DNA of 64,000 bases, from assembly GCF_041365695.1 (NCBI RefSeq), contig NZ_JBGFSJ010000002.1, positions 372,001 to 436,000 of the forward strand, in the 5' to 3' direction. A model generated the notes under the pieces. It was not told the DNA's origin and ran no database searches. It saw only the letters and a program-made list of their open reading frames with translations. Both the position numbers and the translations under genes were made by a program. Below are positions 1 to 8,195 of the stretch, one piece after another. Numbering within the stretch: position 1 is the first letter of the stretch; each line of letters begins with the position of its first letter. The stretch comes from Rhodosalinus sp041365695 (lineage in GTDB: Bacteria; Pseudomonadota; Alphaproteobacteria; Rhodobacterales; Rhodobacteraceae).

Positions 1-1
1 C

Positions 2-247
2 AACGGGGCAGGTCCCTATTACGGGCTGATGCAGATCCTGCCAGCCACCGCGCGCAGCATGGGCTTTTCCGGCCCCGCGGAGCGGCTCTTCGACGCCGAG
101 ACCAATCTCGAATATGCCGGCCGCTACCTGCGCGGCGCCTGGCTCGTCTCGGGCGGGGACATCGACCGCGCGGTGATGTGGTACGCGCGGGGCTACTACT
201 ACGAGGCCAAGCGCCTCGGGCTGCTGGAAGAGACCGGGCTGCGCTAG
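2..247 (+). CDS. Lytic transglycosylase, SLT domain (C-terminal fragment)
   Basis: The 5' end lies outside the window, so only the last 81 residues are visible. They contain the SLT-domain signature GLMQILPATAR, followed by a region that names the chain of residues around an Asn-Tyr-Ala repeat structure (NLEYAGRYL, AVMWYARG). Goose-lysozyme-like transglycosylases cleave the MurNAc-GlcNAc bond of peptidoglycan in the periplasm. The catalytic Glu would be upstream of the visible part. The gene ends 64 bases before lolC on the same strand. The family call is firm, but the exact subfamily cannot be judged from the tail alone. Confidence 0.85.
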   Translation, partial: NGAGPYYGLMQILPATARSMGFSGPAERLFDAETNLEYAGRYLRGAWLVSGGDIDRAVMWYARGYYYEAKRLGLLEETGLR

Positions 248-311
248 CGCCGGCTTGACCCTGCCGGCCGCCCGGACCAGTGTCCGCGCGAGCCGTTCCC
301 CCGGAGAGTTC

Positions 312-1598
312 ATGGCCCGTACCCCAGCCCCCTTCGCGCCGTTCGAATGGATGATCGCCTGGCGCTACCTGCGCGCGAGGCGCGCCGAGGGCGGCGTGAG
401 CGTGATGACCTGGATCAGCCTCGTCGGGATCACGCTCGCCGTCTTCGCGCTCATTGCCACGCTTGCCGTGCGCTCGGGCTTCCGCGCGGAGTTCGTGGAC
501 ACGATCCTCGGCGCCAACGCGCATGTGACCGTCTATTCGGCCGGGCAGGTGGACGCCTCGGGTCGCGTCACCCGGGAGATCGCGGACTACGAGGCGATGG
601 CGGCGCGTATCGCCGAGGTTGCCGGCGTCACGCGTGCCGCGCCGCTGGTGAAGGGGCAGGTGATGGCCAGCGCTTCGGGGCGCAATACCGGCGTCGAGGT
701 CTACGGCATCGCCGCGAGGGACCTCGCCACGCTGCCGCGGATCGCCGATCCCGAAGCCGCGTTCGGCGATATCGGCCGCTTCGGGGAGGGGGTGGCCATC
801 GGCTCAGGCGTGGCGCGCGAGCTCGGCCTCGGCCCGGGCGACCGGATCACGCTCATCTCGCCCGACGGGGTGAAGACGGCCTTCGGCACGAGCCCCCGCG
901 TCAAGGCCTACGAGGTCACCTACATCTTCACCGCCGGGCGCTACGACATCGACCGCACGCGCCTCTACATGCCCTTCGCCGAGGCGCAGAGCTTCTTCAA
1001 CCGCGAGGGCGCGGCCGACGAGATCGAGGTGATGGTCACGGACCCGGAGCGCGTGGACGACTACGCGCTGCCCATCCTCCGCGCAGCCGGAGAGAGCGGG
1101 CAGGTCTGGACGTGGCAGGATGCCTCCGGCTCCTTCCTCCGCGCGCTCGAGGTCGAGGACAACGTGATGTTCGTGATCCTGTCGATCCTCGTGCTGATCG
1201 CGGCCATGAACATCGTCTCGGGGCTGATCATGCTGGTGAAGAACAAGGGTCGCGACATCGGCATCCTGCGCACCATGGGCCTGACCGAAGGCTCGGTGCT
1301 GCGCGTCTTCTTCATCTGCGGCGCCTTCACCGGGCTCATCGGCACCGTGGCGGGGGTGATCCTGGGCTGTCTCTTCGCCATCTACATCGACCCGATCTTC
1401 TCCTTCGTGAACTACGCGATGGGCGGCGGCGTCTGGGACCCGGCGGTGCGCGGCATCTACCAGCTCCCCGCTAGGCTCGAGGCGGCGGACGTGCTGTCCG
1501 CGGTGGCCCTCTCGCTCGGCCTCAGCTTCGTCGTGACGATCTTCCCCGCGCGCCGGGCGGCGCGGATGAACCCGGTCGAGGCGCTGCGCTATGAGTGA
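312..1598 (+). CDS. lolC: Lipoprotein-releasing ABC transporter permease LolC/LolE family
   Basis: This 428-residue integral membrane protein has the LolC/E architecture. There is one N-terminal membrane segment (about residues 27-50), a large periplasmic domain, and three C-terminal segments in an FtsX-like domain ending in RRAARMNPVEALRYE. With LolD it extracts outer-membrane lipoproteins from the inner membrane and passes them to LolA. The frame is open further upstream to 255. The ATG at 312 is preferred because GGAG precedes it at 303-306 and the protein then starts like its family. The stop overlaps the lolD start by 8 bases, which implies translational coupling. Alphaproteobacteria usually have a single LolC/E-type subunit acting as a homodimer; that point is general knowledge. 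Confidence 0.9.
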   Translation: MARTPAPFAPFEWMIAWRYLRARRAEGGVSVMTWISLVGITLAVFALIATLAVRSGFRAEFVDTILGANAHVTVYSAGQVDASGRVTREIADYEAMAARIAEVAGVTRAAPLVKGQVMASASGRNTGVEVYGIAARDLATLPRIADPEAAFGDIGRFGEGVAIGSGVARELGLGPGDRITLISPDGVKTAFGTSPRVKAYEVTYIFTAGRYDIDRTRLYMPFAEAQSFFNREGAADEIEVMVTDPERVDDYALPILRAAGESGQVWTWQDASGSFLRALEVEDNVMFVILSILVLIAAMNIVSGLIMLVKNKGRDIGILRTMGLTEGSVLRVFFICGAFTGLIGTVAGVILGCLFAIYIDPIFSFVNYAMGGGVWDPAVRGIYQLPARLEAADVLSAVALSLGLSFVVTIFPARRAARMNPVEALRYE

Positions 1599-2268
1599 GG
1601 CCGCGCTGCGCCTCGAGGGCGTCGAGAAGACCTACAACAAGGGCCTCGAAAGCGAGGTGGCGGTGCTGCGCGGCGCGTCGCTCACGCTCGCGCCCGGCGA
1701 GGTGGTGGCGCTCGTCGCGCCCTCGGGGGCGGGAAAGTCCACGCTGCTGCACATCGCGGGGCTTCTCGACGTGGCCGACGCCGGCCGGGTGGAGATCGGG
1801 GGCAAGGACATGGGCGGGCAGGGCGACCGGGCCCGCACCCGGGTGCGTCGCCGCGAGGTGGGCTTCGTCTACCAGTTCCACCACCTGCTGCCCGAGTTCA
1901 CCGCGCTCGAGAACGTGGTCCTGCCCCAGCTGGCCGACGGGATCGCGCGCGGCGCGGCGGAGGCGCGGGCGCGCCGGCTGCTCGACAGCGTGGGTGTCGC
2001 GCCCCGCGCCGATCACCGTCCCGCCGCGCTTTCGGGCGGCGAACAGCAGCGCGTGGCCTTCTGCCGGGCGCTCGCGAACGCGCCGCGGCTTCTGCTCGCG
2101 GACGAGCCCACCGGCAACCTCGACCCCGAAACCTCGGACCGGGTGTTCGCGGCGCTCATGGACCTGGTGCGCGAGACCGGTCTCGCCGCGCTCATCGCCA
2201 CCCACAATCTCGCCCTGGCCGCCCGCATGGACCGCCAGCTTCATCTGGACGCCGGCCGGATAAGCTGA
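1591..2268 (+). CDS. lolD: Lipoprotein-releasing ABC transporter ATPase LolD
   Basis: This 225-residue ABC ATPase powers the Lol lipoprotein export complex. The Walker A motif is at residues 43-51 (APSGAGKST). It also has the LolD/MacB-type signature LSGGEQQRVAFCRAL and the Walker B/D-loop LLLADEPTGNLD, typical of the lipoprotein/macrolide exporter branch of ABC ATPases. It starts inside the end of lolC (ATG within the last 8 bases), so the two form one operon. The length matches LolD (about 225-235 residues). A convergent thioesterase gene follows after 39 bases. Confidence 0.92.
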   Translation: MSEAALRLEGVEKTYNKGLESEVAVLRGASLTLAPGEVVALVAPSGAGKSTLLHIAGLLDVADAGRVEIGGKDMGGQGDRARTRVRRREVGFVYQFHHLLPEFTALENVVLPQLADGIARGAAEARARRLLDSVGVAPRADHRPAALSGGEQQRVAFCRALANAPRLLLADEPTGNLDPETSDRVFAALMDLVRETGLAALIATHNLALAARMDRQLHLDAGRIS

Positions 2269-2307
2269 GCGCCCGCCCCCATCCCGCGGCGACCGGGCGG
2301 CGGGCCG

Positions 2308-2715
2308 TCACGGCGCGTAGAACGTGGCCGTGGCGACCGCCACCGCCTTGCCGGCGGGCATCGCGGTGAGCGTGGCGCGCGCGAAGACGAGCGCCCGGCC
2401 CGCGCGCACGATCTCGGCGTCGCACAGGATCGCCTCGCCTCCGCCCGGCCGCAGGAACTGCAGGTCGAGGTTCGTCGTGGCCACCGGCACGAAGCGGCCC
2501 GCCTGCGCGCAGGCCGCGAGCACCATGGCCGTGTCGGCGAGGGCGGCCAGCGCCTGACCCGACACGATGCCGCCCACGCGGGCGATCTCGGGCGTGACGG
2601 GCATCCGCATCCGAATTCCATCGGGCGCGGTCTCTTCCACCACGGGCGCGAGCGCCCGCACCCACGGCGCGAAATTCTCCGCAAGGATTTCCTCTGCCTC
2701 GGTCACGCTCAGCAT
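2308..2715 (-). CDS. PaaI-like hotdog-fold thioesterase
   Basis: This 135-residue protein has the hotdog-fold acyl-CoA thioesterase pattern: an Asp/Gly-containing helix (GGIVSGQALAALADTAM) followed by strands such as TTNLDLQFLRP and ALVFARATLTAM. Members hydrolyse acyl- or aryl-CoA thioesters in the cytoplasm, and the substrate here cannot be read from sequence. The ATG at 2715 is preceded by AAAGGGAG at a somewhat long spacing. The frame stays open upstream but loses coding character. It converges on lolD and diverges from the cytochrome genes. Confidence 0.8.
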   Translation of the reverse strand: MLSVTEAEEILAENFAPWVRALAPVVEETAPDGIRMRMPVTPEIARVGGIVSGQALAALADTAMVLAACAQAGRFVPVATTNLDLQFLRPGGGEAILCDAEIVRAGRALVFARATLTAMPAGKAVAVATATFYAP

Positions 2716-3004
2716 TGCCCACCGTCTCCCTTTCACTGACGGTGCGAGCATCGCCTCTCGCACGGGGCTTGTCACGGCGCTATGCTGTGGCTCAATGATG
2801 GGCCGGGCGTCGCGTCCGACGCGCGCGGCCAAAGACCACGAGGAGGAGCAGGCATGATCCAGCCCGGCCCGCGTTTTGCCGGACCGCGCCGCGCGCATCC
2901 GGCCGGCGTCCTGCCGGCGGCGCCCGCCATCTCGCCTCCCGCGCCGCAGGCCCCGGCGCACCACGCCCGTCCACCGTCCCTCTCGAAATCCTCCAGGAAA
3001 GCAG

Positions 3005-3430
3005 ATGCCCGCACTCCGTGATCTTCGCCTCGCCGCCCTTGTCCTCGCCCCGGCCGGGCTCGTCGCCTGCGCGGCGATGACCGCCATGCCGGAACCCTCC
3101 GAAGGCGCCGCGCTCTTCGCGGAGAATTGCGCGGGCTGCCACGGAAGCGGCGGGCGCGGCGACGGCCCGCTCGCCGGCGATCTGACCCCGCCGCCGCCGG
3201 ACCTGACCACGATCTCGGCGCGGTCCGGCGGAACCTTCCCGCGCGCCGAAGTGCTGTCCACCATCGACGGCTACACGCGAGGGGACAAGGCGCAGGGACC
3301 CGACATGCCCGAGTTCGGGTTGCTGTTGCGCGGCGAAACCGTGCCGGTGGACACGGGGGACGGGATCATGTCGCCGGTACCGCGACCGCTGGCCGCGATC
3401 CTGTTCCATCTCGAAAGCATCCAGAAATGA
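3005..3430 (+). CDS. c-type cytochrome, predicted lipoprotein
   Basis: This 141-residue protein carries one haem-c attachment motif, CAGCH (residues 42-46). An N-terminal hydrophobic stretch ends in a lipobox-like LVAC with Cys22, so it is probably a membrane-anchored periplasmic monohaem cytochrome. Possible axial methionines lie in GPDMPEFG and GDGIMSPV. AGGAAA precedes the ATG at 3005. A second small cytochrome follows 23 bases after the stop, and the two share a motif order (CxxCH, DGPL/EGPM, PPDLTxxS/PTDLTALS), so they look like a tandem duplication. The redox partner is unknown. Confidence 0.85.
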   Translation: MPALRDLRLAALVLAPAGLVACAAMTAMPEPSEGAALFAENCAGCHGSGGRGDGPLAGDLTPPPPDLTTISARSGGTFPRAEVLSTIDGYTRGDKAQGPDMPEFGLLLRGETVPVDTGDGIMSPVPRPLAAILFHLESIQK

Positions 3431-3453
3431 TCCCACGTCCCAAGGAGACATTC

Positions 3454-3867
3454 ATGCACCGCAAAGCCCACATCGCCCTTTGCACCGCGCTCGGCCTCGC
3501 GGCCGCGCCCCTCGCGGCCGAGGACCCCGAGGCGGGGCAGGCCCTCTATCGGACGCATTGCGCGAGCTGCCACGGCATCGACGCGATGGGCGAAGGGCCG
3601 ATGCGCGGGGTTCTCACGATCAAGCCGACGGACCTCACCGCGCTTTCGGCCGACAATGGCGGCGTCTTCCCGCTGGAGCGTGTGGTCAAGCGCATCGACG
3701 GGCGCGACCCGCTGGTGGCCCATGGCAGCCCGATGCCGGTTTACGGCGACTTCTTCGAGGGCGGTGCGTCGGTCGGACTCAAGGCGCCCTCCGGCCAGCC
3801 GATCATGACCTCCGAGGCGGTGGCCGATCTCGTGGCCTGGCTTCGGAGCGTCCAGGCGGACGGCTAG
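3454..3867 (+). CDS. c-type cytochrome, predicted periplasmic
   Basis: This 137-residue protein has a cleavable-looking signal peptide (about residues 1-22, ending PLAAE) and one haem-c motif, CASCH at 36-40. It is a paralogue of the preceding lipoprotein cytochrome and probably shares its operon. AAGGAGA sits 7 bases before the ATG at 3454, which sets the start although the frame is open further upstream. The stop overlaps by 4 bases the stop of the convergent lipoprotein gene. It is probably an electron carrier for a periplasmic dehydrogenase. No dehydrogenase lies next to it, so the partner is not inferred. Confidence 0.85.
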   Translation: MHRKAHIALCTALGLAAAPLAAEDPEAGQALYRTHCASCHGIDAMGEGPMRGVLTIKPTDLTALSADNGGVFPLERVVKRIDGRDPLVAHGSPMPVYGDFFEGGASVGLKAPSGQPIMTSEAVADLVAWLRSVQADG

Positions 3868-4550
3868 TCCGAGCAGATCCCGCGAGCCGTCACGCCGTCC
3901 CACGGGACGATCACCTGCGCCTCGCCGAGTGCCGCGTCCAGATCGCCGATCGGGATCTCGCGCGCGAGCATCCGGCGCAGCCGCCCGGTGCGCGGCGCGG
4001 CCGGGTCGAGCACCGTGCAACAGACGTATTCCTCCATGATCGCGCCCTGCTGCTCGTAGCCGTAGGAGAGGAAATCCGCGGTTTCGAGGTCGAAGAGGTA
4101 GGGATCGGGAGAGCGGTTGTGTTCGTGCACCGCAAGGAACGGGTGATAGCCCGTCCGCGCGCGGTTCTGCCACTGCCAGACATGGGTGAGCTCGTGGGCG
4201 AAGAGCATCGCCTCGGCGAGGAAGATGCGGTCTGGGAAGCCGGGCGCGTAGTCGGGCCGGTAAAGATCCGTCCGGTAGAACACGCGGTTGAAAAGCGCGA
4301 TGGCGCCGGGAGAGACCTCGACGCGCTCGCCAGGTCGGCCCGGCGGCCAGATCCGCTCCCGGCAGGAGGTGCGCGGCCGCGCCGGCCGCTCCCAGACATA
4401 GGAGCCCACGAGCGCCCCGTCATGGAAGCGGATGCGCTCGAGATCGACCGCGTCGCCATGGGTGACCCGCGCCAGCGCCCGCTCGCCCTCCGTCAGCGGC
4501 CGCCCGCAGGCGGTCAGAAGCAGGAGGGTGAGAAGGAAGGCGGCGCGCAT
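3864..4550 (-). CDS. Lipoprotein with HExxH motif (DUF4157/Vgr-related-like)
   Basis: This is a 228-residue predicted lipoprotein: the signal peptide ends in LLTAC with Cys15 as the lipidation site. A zinc-metallopeptidase-like HELTH motif lies at residues 119-123, in the context FAHELTHVWQWQ. That recalls the alphaproteobacterial Vgr-related / DUF4157-like proteins, which share the block 'rirFHdG...HE.THVWQ'. Whether it is an active protease is unknown; no obvious third zinc ligand was identified. It converges on the cytochrome pair with a 4-base stop overlap. The resemblance to Vgr-related proteins is from memory of the family, not a search. Confidence 0.7.
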   Translation of the reverse strand: MRAAFLLTLLLLTACGRPLTEGERALARVTHGDAVDLERIRFHDGALVGSYVWERPARPRTSCRERIWPPGRPGERVEVSPGAIALFNRVFYRTDLYRPDYAPGFPDRIFLAEAMLFAHELTHVWQWQNRARTGYHPFLAVHEHNRSPDPYLFDLETADFLSYGYEQQGAIMEEYVCCTVLDPAAPRTGRLRRMLAREIPIGDLDAALGEAQVIVPWDGVTARGICSD

Positions 4551-4920
4551 GGTCGCGAGGTTAGCCGAGAGGGAGGGGGCGGCAAGGATTCGCTCAAGGC
4601 GCGACCGGGTCTGGCACGGCGATGCGGCGCGGCTTCACCGATCGGCGGTGCGGGGCAAGGTGGGCTTTCGCGGGCGCGTGGTGCCCGTGCAACGGCGCGC
4701 AGTCTCGGAATGATTCCATGACGATCCGACTTCTGCCGCGATGCATCCGTGATACGTCGTGAGGGTCGCTTTCCGGGATGTCCGGTCACCTGCACGAGCG
4801 TCGTCGCATGTGGCCGCCTCTCAACCAAAGGGTCGGGATGAGGGTGCATCGAAGGCCCCGAGCTACGAGACGACCGCACGCCCGGCGCCGCCGGCTGTTT
4901 CCTGGCGCGTCTGGAGCGGG
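4551..4920. other. Intergenic region, no gene seen
   Basis: This stretch separates the divergent HExxH lipoprotein gene from the glycan block. Open frames crossing it have no recognisable protein character. It must hold the promoters for both flanking genes, but no confident -35/-10 pair or operator could be picked out. Composition becomes visibly less GC-rich towards the right end. Confidence 0.5.
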
Positions 4921-5913
4921 ATGAACATGGATACTCATTCCATTACTGCAAGAATCGACGATACCCTGGACGAGGCGCTCGGTCGGTGCGCGCCGCACCC
5001 CTACGCCCTGCTGGATTTTCCTGCGCACTCGAATATCGGTGACAGTGCCATATGGCTTGGAACGCTCGCGAAGCTTCGGAAACGACTTGGATCGTTTCCG
5101 GCATATGTTTCGCGCCACAAGGCTTTTCCCATTCACCTCGACCAGGTGATGCCTGAGGGCTCTCTCCTGCTTCACGGCGGAGGCAATTTCGGAGACCTGT
5201 GGCCAGGGTTCTGGGAGAACCGCGTTGCCATACTGGACGAATTCCAGCATCGCAAGATCGTGCAAATGCCTCAGTCGATACACTTTTCGTGTTCTGAGTC
5301 GCTCCCCTTGAAGGAAACGAGGCGCGCGATCGCACGGCATCCCGATTTCACCATGATGGTGCGCGACACCGCGAGCCTGGACTTCGCGCGCGAGAATTTC
5401 GACTGTCCGGTTTATCTTTGTCCGGACATGGCATTTGCCCTCGGGCCATTGCACACGGACACCAGGCCTGAAGTCGCCGTTCTGGCCCTGATGCGCGACG
5501 ATCAGGAAAGACACGCGAGCCGCAGCCAGGAGACCACAGCGCGGGACAGCGTTCGCGTGACGGATTGGATAGAACCCTACAATCTTCCATGGGCCGGGAA
5601 AATTGCCGAGCGGTTAACGCGATCTGCGCCCCTTCCGAGCAGGACGCTTATGTCCTGGCTGGAGAGAGCCTATCGATTGAAGGCCGAAAAAGAACTGCGG
5701 CGTGGGATCGATCTTCTCGCCCAAGGCCATCGCGTCGTCACCGACCGCTTGCATGGTCATATCCTGTGTAGCTTGATGGGAAAAACACACGTCGTTCTGG
5801 ACAACCAGTATGGAAAAGTCTTCAATTACATCAACACTTGGCCCGGCGATCATCCACCCTTCATGGCAAAGAGCTTCACCGAGGCATTGAGGGAAGTTCA
5901 AGAGTTCAACTGA
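4921..5913 (+). CDS. Polysaccharide pyruvyl transferase family protein
   Basis: This 330-residue protein resembles the polysaccharide pyruvyl transferase / CsaB-WcaK family (PF04230). The pattern includes the N-terminal NIGDSAIWLG, the LLLHGGGNFGDLWPGFW block, the PQSIHF strand, and the C-terminal VVTDRLHGHILCSLMGKTHVVLDN block. Family members add pyruvate ketals or related modifications to exopolysaccharide sugars in the cytoplasm. GGAG precedes the ATG at 4921; an in-frame ATG at 4927 is also possible. Base composition is less GC-rich than the neighbours, as in the following three genes, which suggests a transferred glycan block. Some family members may not use phosphoenolpyruvate, so the substrate is inferred. 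Confidence 0.85.
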   Translation: MNMDTHSITARIDDTLDEALGRCAPHPYALLDFPAHSNIGDSAIWLGTLAKLRKRLGSFPAYVSRHKAFPIHLDQVMPEGSLLLHGGGNFGDLWPGFWENRVAILDEFQHRKIVQMPQSIHFSCSESLPLKETRRAIARHPDFTMMVRDTASLDFARENFDCPVYLCPDMAFALGPLHTDTRPEVAVLALMRDDQERHASRSQETTARDSVRVTDWIEPYNLPWAGKIAERLTRSAPLPSRTLMSWLERAYRLKAEKELRRGIDLLAQGHRVVTDRLHGHILCSLMGKTHVVLDNQYGKVFNYINTWPGDHPPFMAKSFTEALREVQEFN

Positions 5914-6643
5914 TTTTGGATGAAAGTCTTTTGATCAGCCAGCGCTTCCAATAGGTCGTGGCGCGCCGCCTCTTCGCTGACCCGCGCTTGCCGCCGTGGC
6001 CCGAGACGATTTTGACGCGCGCGTCGCGCAGGTGCGAAGTGCCGGTAAACTTGTCGGGATGATCGACAATTCTGGGCTCCAGCGCCATTGCGCCCAGCGA
6101 CACGATATCGCCAGGCCAATCGGCCGTGGCAGACACCGGTCGGGAGGACGCCAGCAGAGATCGTGCGCCGGCCGCGGAAATCGAATACCCCGTCGTCAGG
6201 TAAGAGGCGAGCGCCAGCCGGCGCATCGTCACGCCCTTCATGATATCCAATTCTTTACTGCGCACATATGCTTTCGAATGGTCGAGCATTATCAAGTCCG
6301 CTCGCCGGAACAGTTCCCCGCGCACGAAATCCGCAAAACGACGGTCGATAATGGCATCGTCTTCGAGAACCACGGCGCCCTGCCAGCCTTTGCGCTCGAT
6401 TTTGCGATAGATTTCGCGGTGGGACAGGGCACAGGCGAATTCACCATCGGTCAGGTCGCGTCCAATATTGAACCTTGCGGCGGATCGATCGATGTCGCGT
6501 TCCCAGCATGCCGACAGACCATTTCGGCCATCGACCCCGAGAAAGACCTCATAATCGAGGGCGAACCGCGCCAGCGCGGTCAACAGCGGGCGTCGCCGCA
6601 CCTCTTCGCCAGGAAGCGAAAGCACGACTATCGGCCAGACCAT
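5906..6643 (-). CDS. Glycosyltransferase family 25 (LPS-type)
   Basis: This 245-residue protein has the GT25 (LOS/LPS glycosyltransferase) layout. It begins VVLSLPGEEVRRRPL, has an acceptor-side CALSHREIYRKI block, and a metal/nucleotide-binding EDD at residues 94-96 in VVLEDDAIID. Further blocks TTGYSISAAGA and DWPGDI fit the family. It would transfer a hexose to a surface glycan or core oligosaccharide. The frame is open to 6688. The ATG at 6643 was preferred because the conserved N-terminus begins there and AGGAAGG lies upstream. The gene ends 8 bases inside the converging pyruvyl-transferase gene. Confidence 0.82.
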   Translation of the reverse strand: MVWPIVVLSLPGEEVRRRPLLTALARFALDYEVFLGVDGRNGLSACWERDIDRSAARFNIGRDLTDGEFACALSHREIYRKIERKGWQGAVVLEDDAIIDRRFADFVRGELFRRADLIMLDHSKAYVRSKELDIMKGVTMRRLALASYLTTGYSISAAGARSLLASSRPVSATADWPGDIVSLGAMALEPRIVDHPDKFTGTSHLRDARVKIVSGHGGKRGSAKRRRATTYWKRWLIKRLSSKIS

Positions 6644-6714
6644 GGAGGCGTTGCCTTCCTCCAAACCCTGTTCTACTGCGTCAGGCATCTTGCGGAAACC
6701 GATGGGAGTTGCCG

Positions 6715-7914
6715 GTGTCGACGAAGGGTTTCAGCAGGCGTTTGACACAGATTCGCAAGCTGCGGTCTGCCGCACCCGGCTGGGCGAAGATGGCGGAGTT
6801 CCGTACCCGACAGACCTCCGATGGTAAAGACGATGCCACCTGTGCGTGGGATAAGGATCGCGTCGTGGTAAAGGTTGGCAACCGGTCCTTCTTCATCAGG
6901 TCGGACGCGGTGTGCAAGGCACCGGAGATCTGGGATTTCGCTCTCTTCGGGCTTGCCGCGATTTCCTCCCGGACCAATCGCACCATTCGAGTCGATGCCC
7001 CCGTGAGCGCGGCAGCCGCGCGAATGGTCGAGACGTTGAACTATGCCTACACACTGTGGAGCATTCCTTCGCTTTCGCCGCCGCGACTGATTTTGGAGAA
7101 TATCGTTGATGCCGGTTCGGTATCAAGACGGAAAGATCACAAGGTCATTTGTTTGTCCGGCGGCGTCGATAGCACATCCTCTGCGGTCGCCGCGAAGGCA
7201 GAGGCAGAATACAGCCATAGTCTTCTTGTCGCGGGCGCGGATTACCCGACGGCCGATCATCCGGGTTTCATCGACCTTCGGTCGCGTGTCGAGCGAATTT
7301 CGGACATTATCGGACTTGATCTGATCGTTGCAGAAACGGACTTTCGCAACATGCCGATGCATTGGGAGCTTCAGCACTCCTTCATCCTGGCGATGTGCCT
7401 GAATTATATTGGCAAAGAGTTTTGCGAGGCTTCATATGCGCTAGACCTTCCTCCAATCCATGACGTCTTTCAACACCCGTGGGGTAACAGTAGTATCCTG
7501 ATGGATATCTTCGGTCGGGGCGATCTGCCCTTGGTGGCTTTCGGACACACGCTCCGCCGGGGCGAGCGGGTGCGGGCGATCCATGATGCGGATCCCGAGC
7601 TGGTGCGCCAGCTCTCCGTCTGCTGGAGGGACACCTCGACCGGCGGAAATTGTGGAAAGTGTTTGAAATGTGTTCGCACGCGGGACATGCTTCACTGCGC
7701 GGGCATTCCCGATATCGGCCTTTTCGAATGCGACTCGCAGGAAATACCGGGCCTCGACGATGGTATTCCGAGGGACTATGATGTGAGGATGGCGATCGTG
7801 ACCTACATGGACTGGGCGACAACGCCGGGGTTGAAAGACGACCGTCGCCAGCAGCTTCAACAACGTATCGAGAAGCTTCGCGAGTCCTACGTCCGACAAA
7901 TGCCGTATCGCTAG
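6715..7914 (+). CDS. QueC-like PP-loop ATPase of unknown substrate
   Basis: The protein is 399 residues with a GTG start at 6715, placed 6 bases after GGGAG; an ATG at 6790 without an SD is the alternative. A PP-loop ATP-pyrophosphatase signature LSGGVDSTSS covers residues 147-156. The zinc-site pattern C303-x9-C313-x2-C316-x2-C319 is of the type seen in QueC, 7-cyano-7-deazaguanine synthase. It is much longer than QueC (about 230 residues), with roughly 140 extra N-terminal residues of no recognised family. Its neighbours are glycosyltransferases and no other queuosine gene is near. It probably activates a carboxylate with ATP to form an amide or nitrile, or to conjugate it. The substrate is unknown. 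Confidence 0.7.
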   Translation: MSTKGFSRRLTQIRKLRSAAPGWAKMAEFRTRQTSDGKDDATCAWDKDRVVVKVGNRSFFIRSDAVCKAPEIWDFALFGLAAISSRTNRTIRVDAPVSAAAARMVETLNYAYTLWSIPSLSPPRLILENIVDAGSVSRRKDHKVICLSGGVDSTSSAVAAKAEAEYSHSLLVAGADYPTADHPGFIDLRSRVERISDIIGLDLIVAETDFRNMPMHWELQHSFILAMCLNYIGKEFCEASYALDLPPIHDVFQHPWGNSSILMDIFGRGDLPLVAFGHTLRRGERVRAIHDADPELVRQLSVCWRDTSTGGNCGKCLKCVRTRDMLHCAGIPDIGLFECDSQEIPGLDDGIPRDYDVRMAIVTYMDWATTPGLKDDRRQQLQQRIEKLRESYVRQMPYR

Positions 7915-8195
7915 GTTGCAGTCGACCGTTCCCAGAAGCCACGGGGATCGGGCGACGTGGTCTTGCGCCGACATGCGTCCCTGGGGGGCAGCGCCCACGG
8001 TTCGGGCGTTGCGCCGGCGATCGTCGAAGGGACGCGGACAGCATCACTCAAGGTGTGGCAGGACGCAGGGCCCGAGGAGGAGTTTCGCGGGGGCGTGCCC
8101 ACGGTGTCGAACCAAGCCGCCGCTTCCGGTAAGCTTCGACTCCGTGCGCAGCTAGCACGGCCCCGTCTCGGCGCTATGGAGAGTGATGCCGCAGC

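Noticed and set aside
6715..7914. Assignment as queC or as the QatC component of a phage-defence system
   Set aside because: It is too long for QueC, with no queuosine genes and no Qat ATPase, QatB or nuclease neighbours in the window. Left as QueC-like of unknown substrate.
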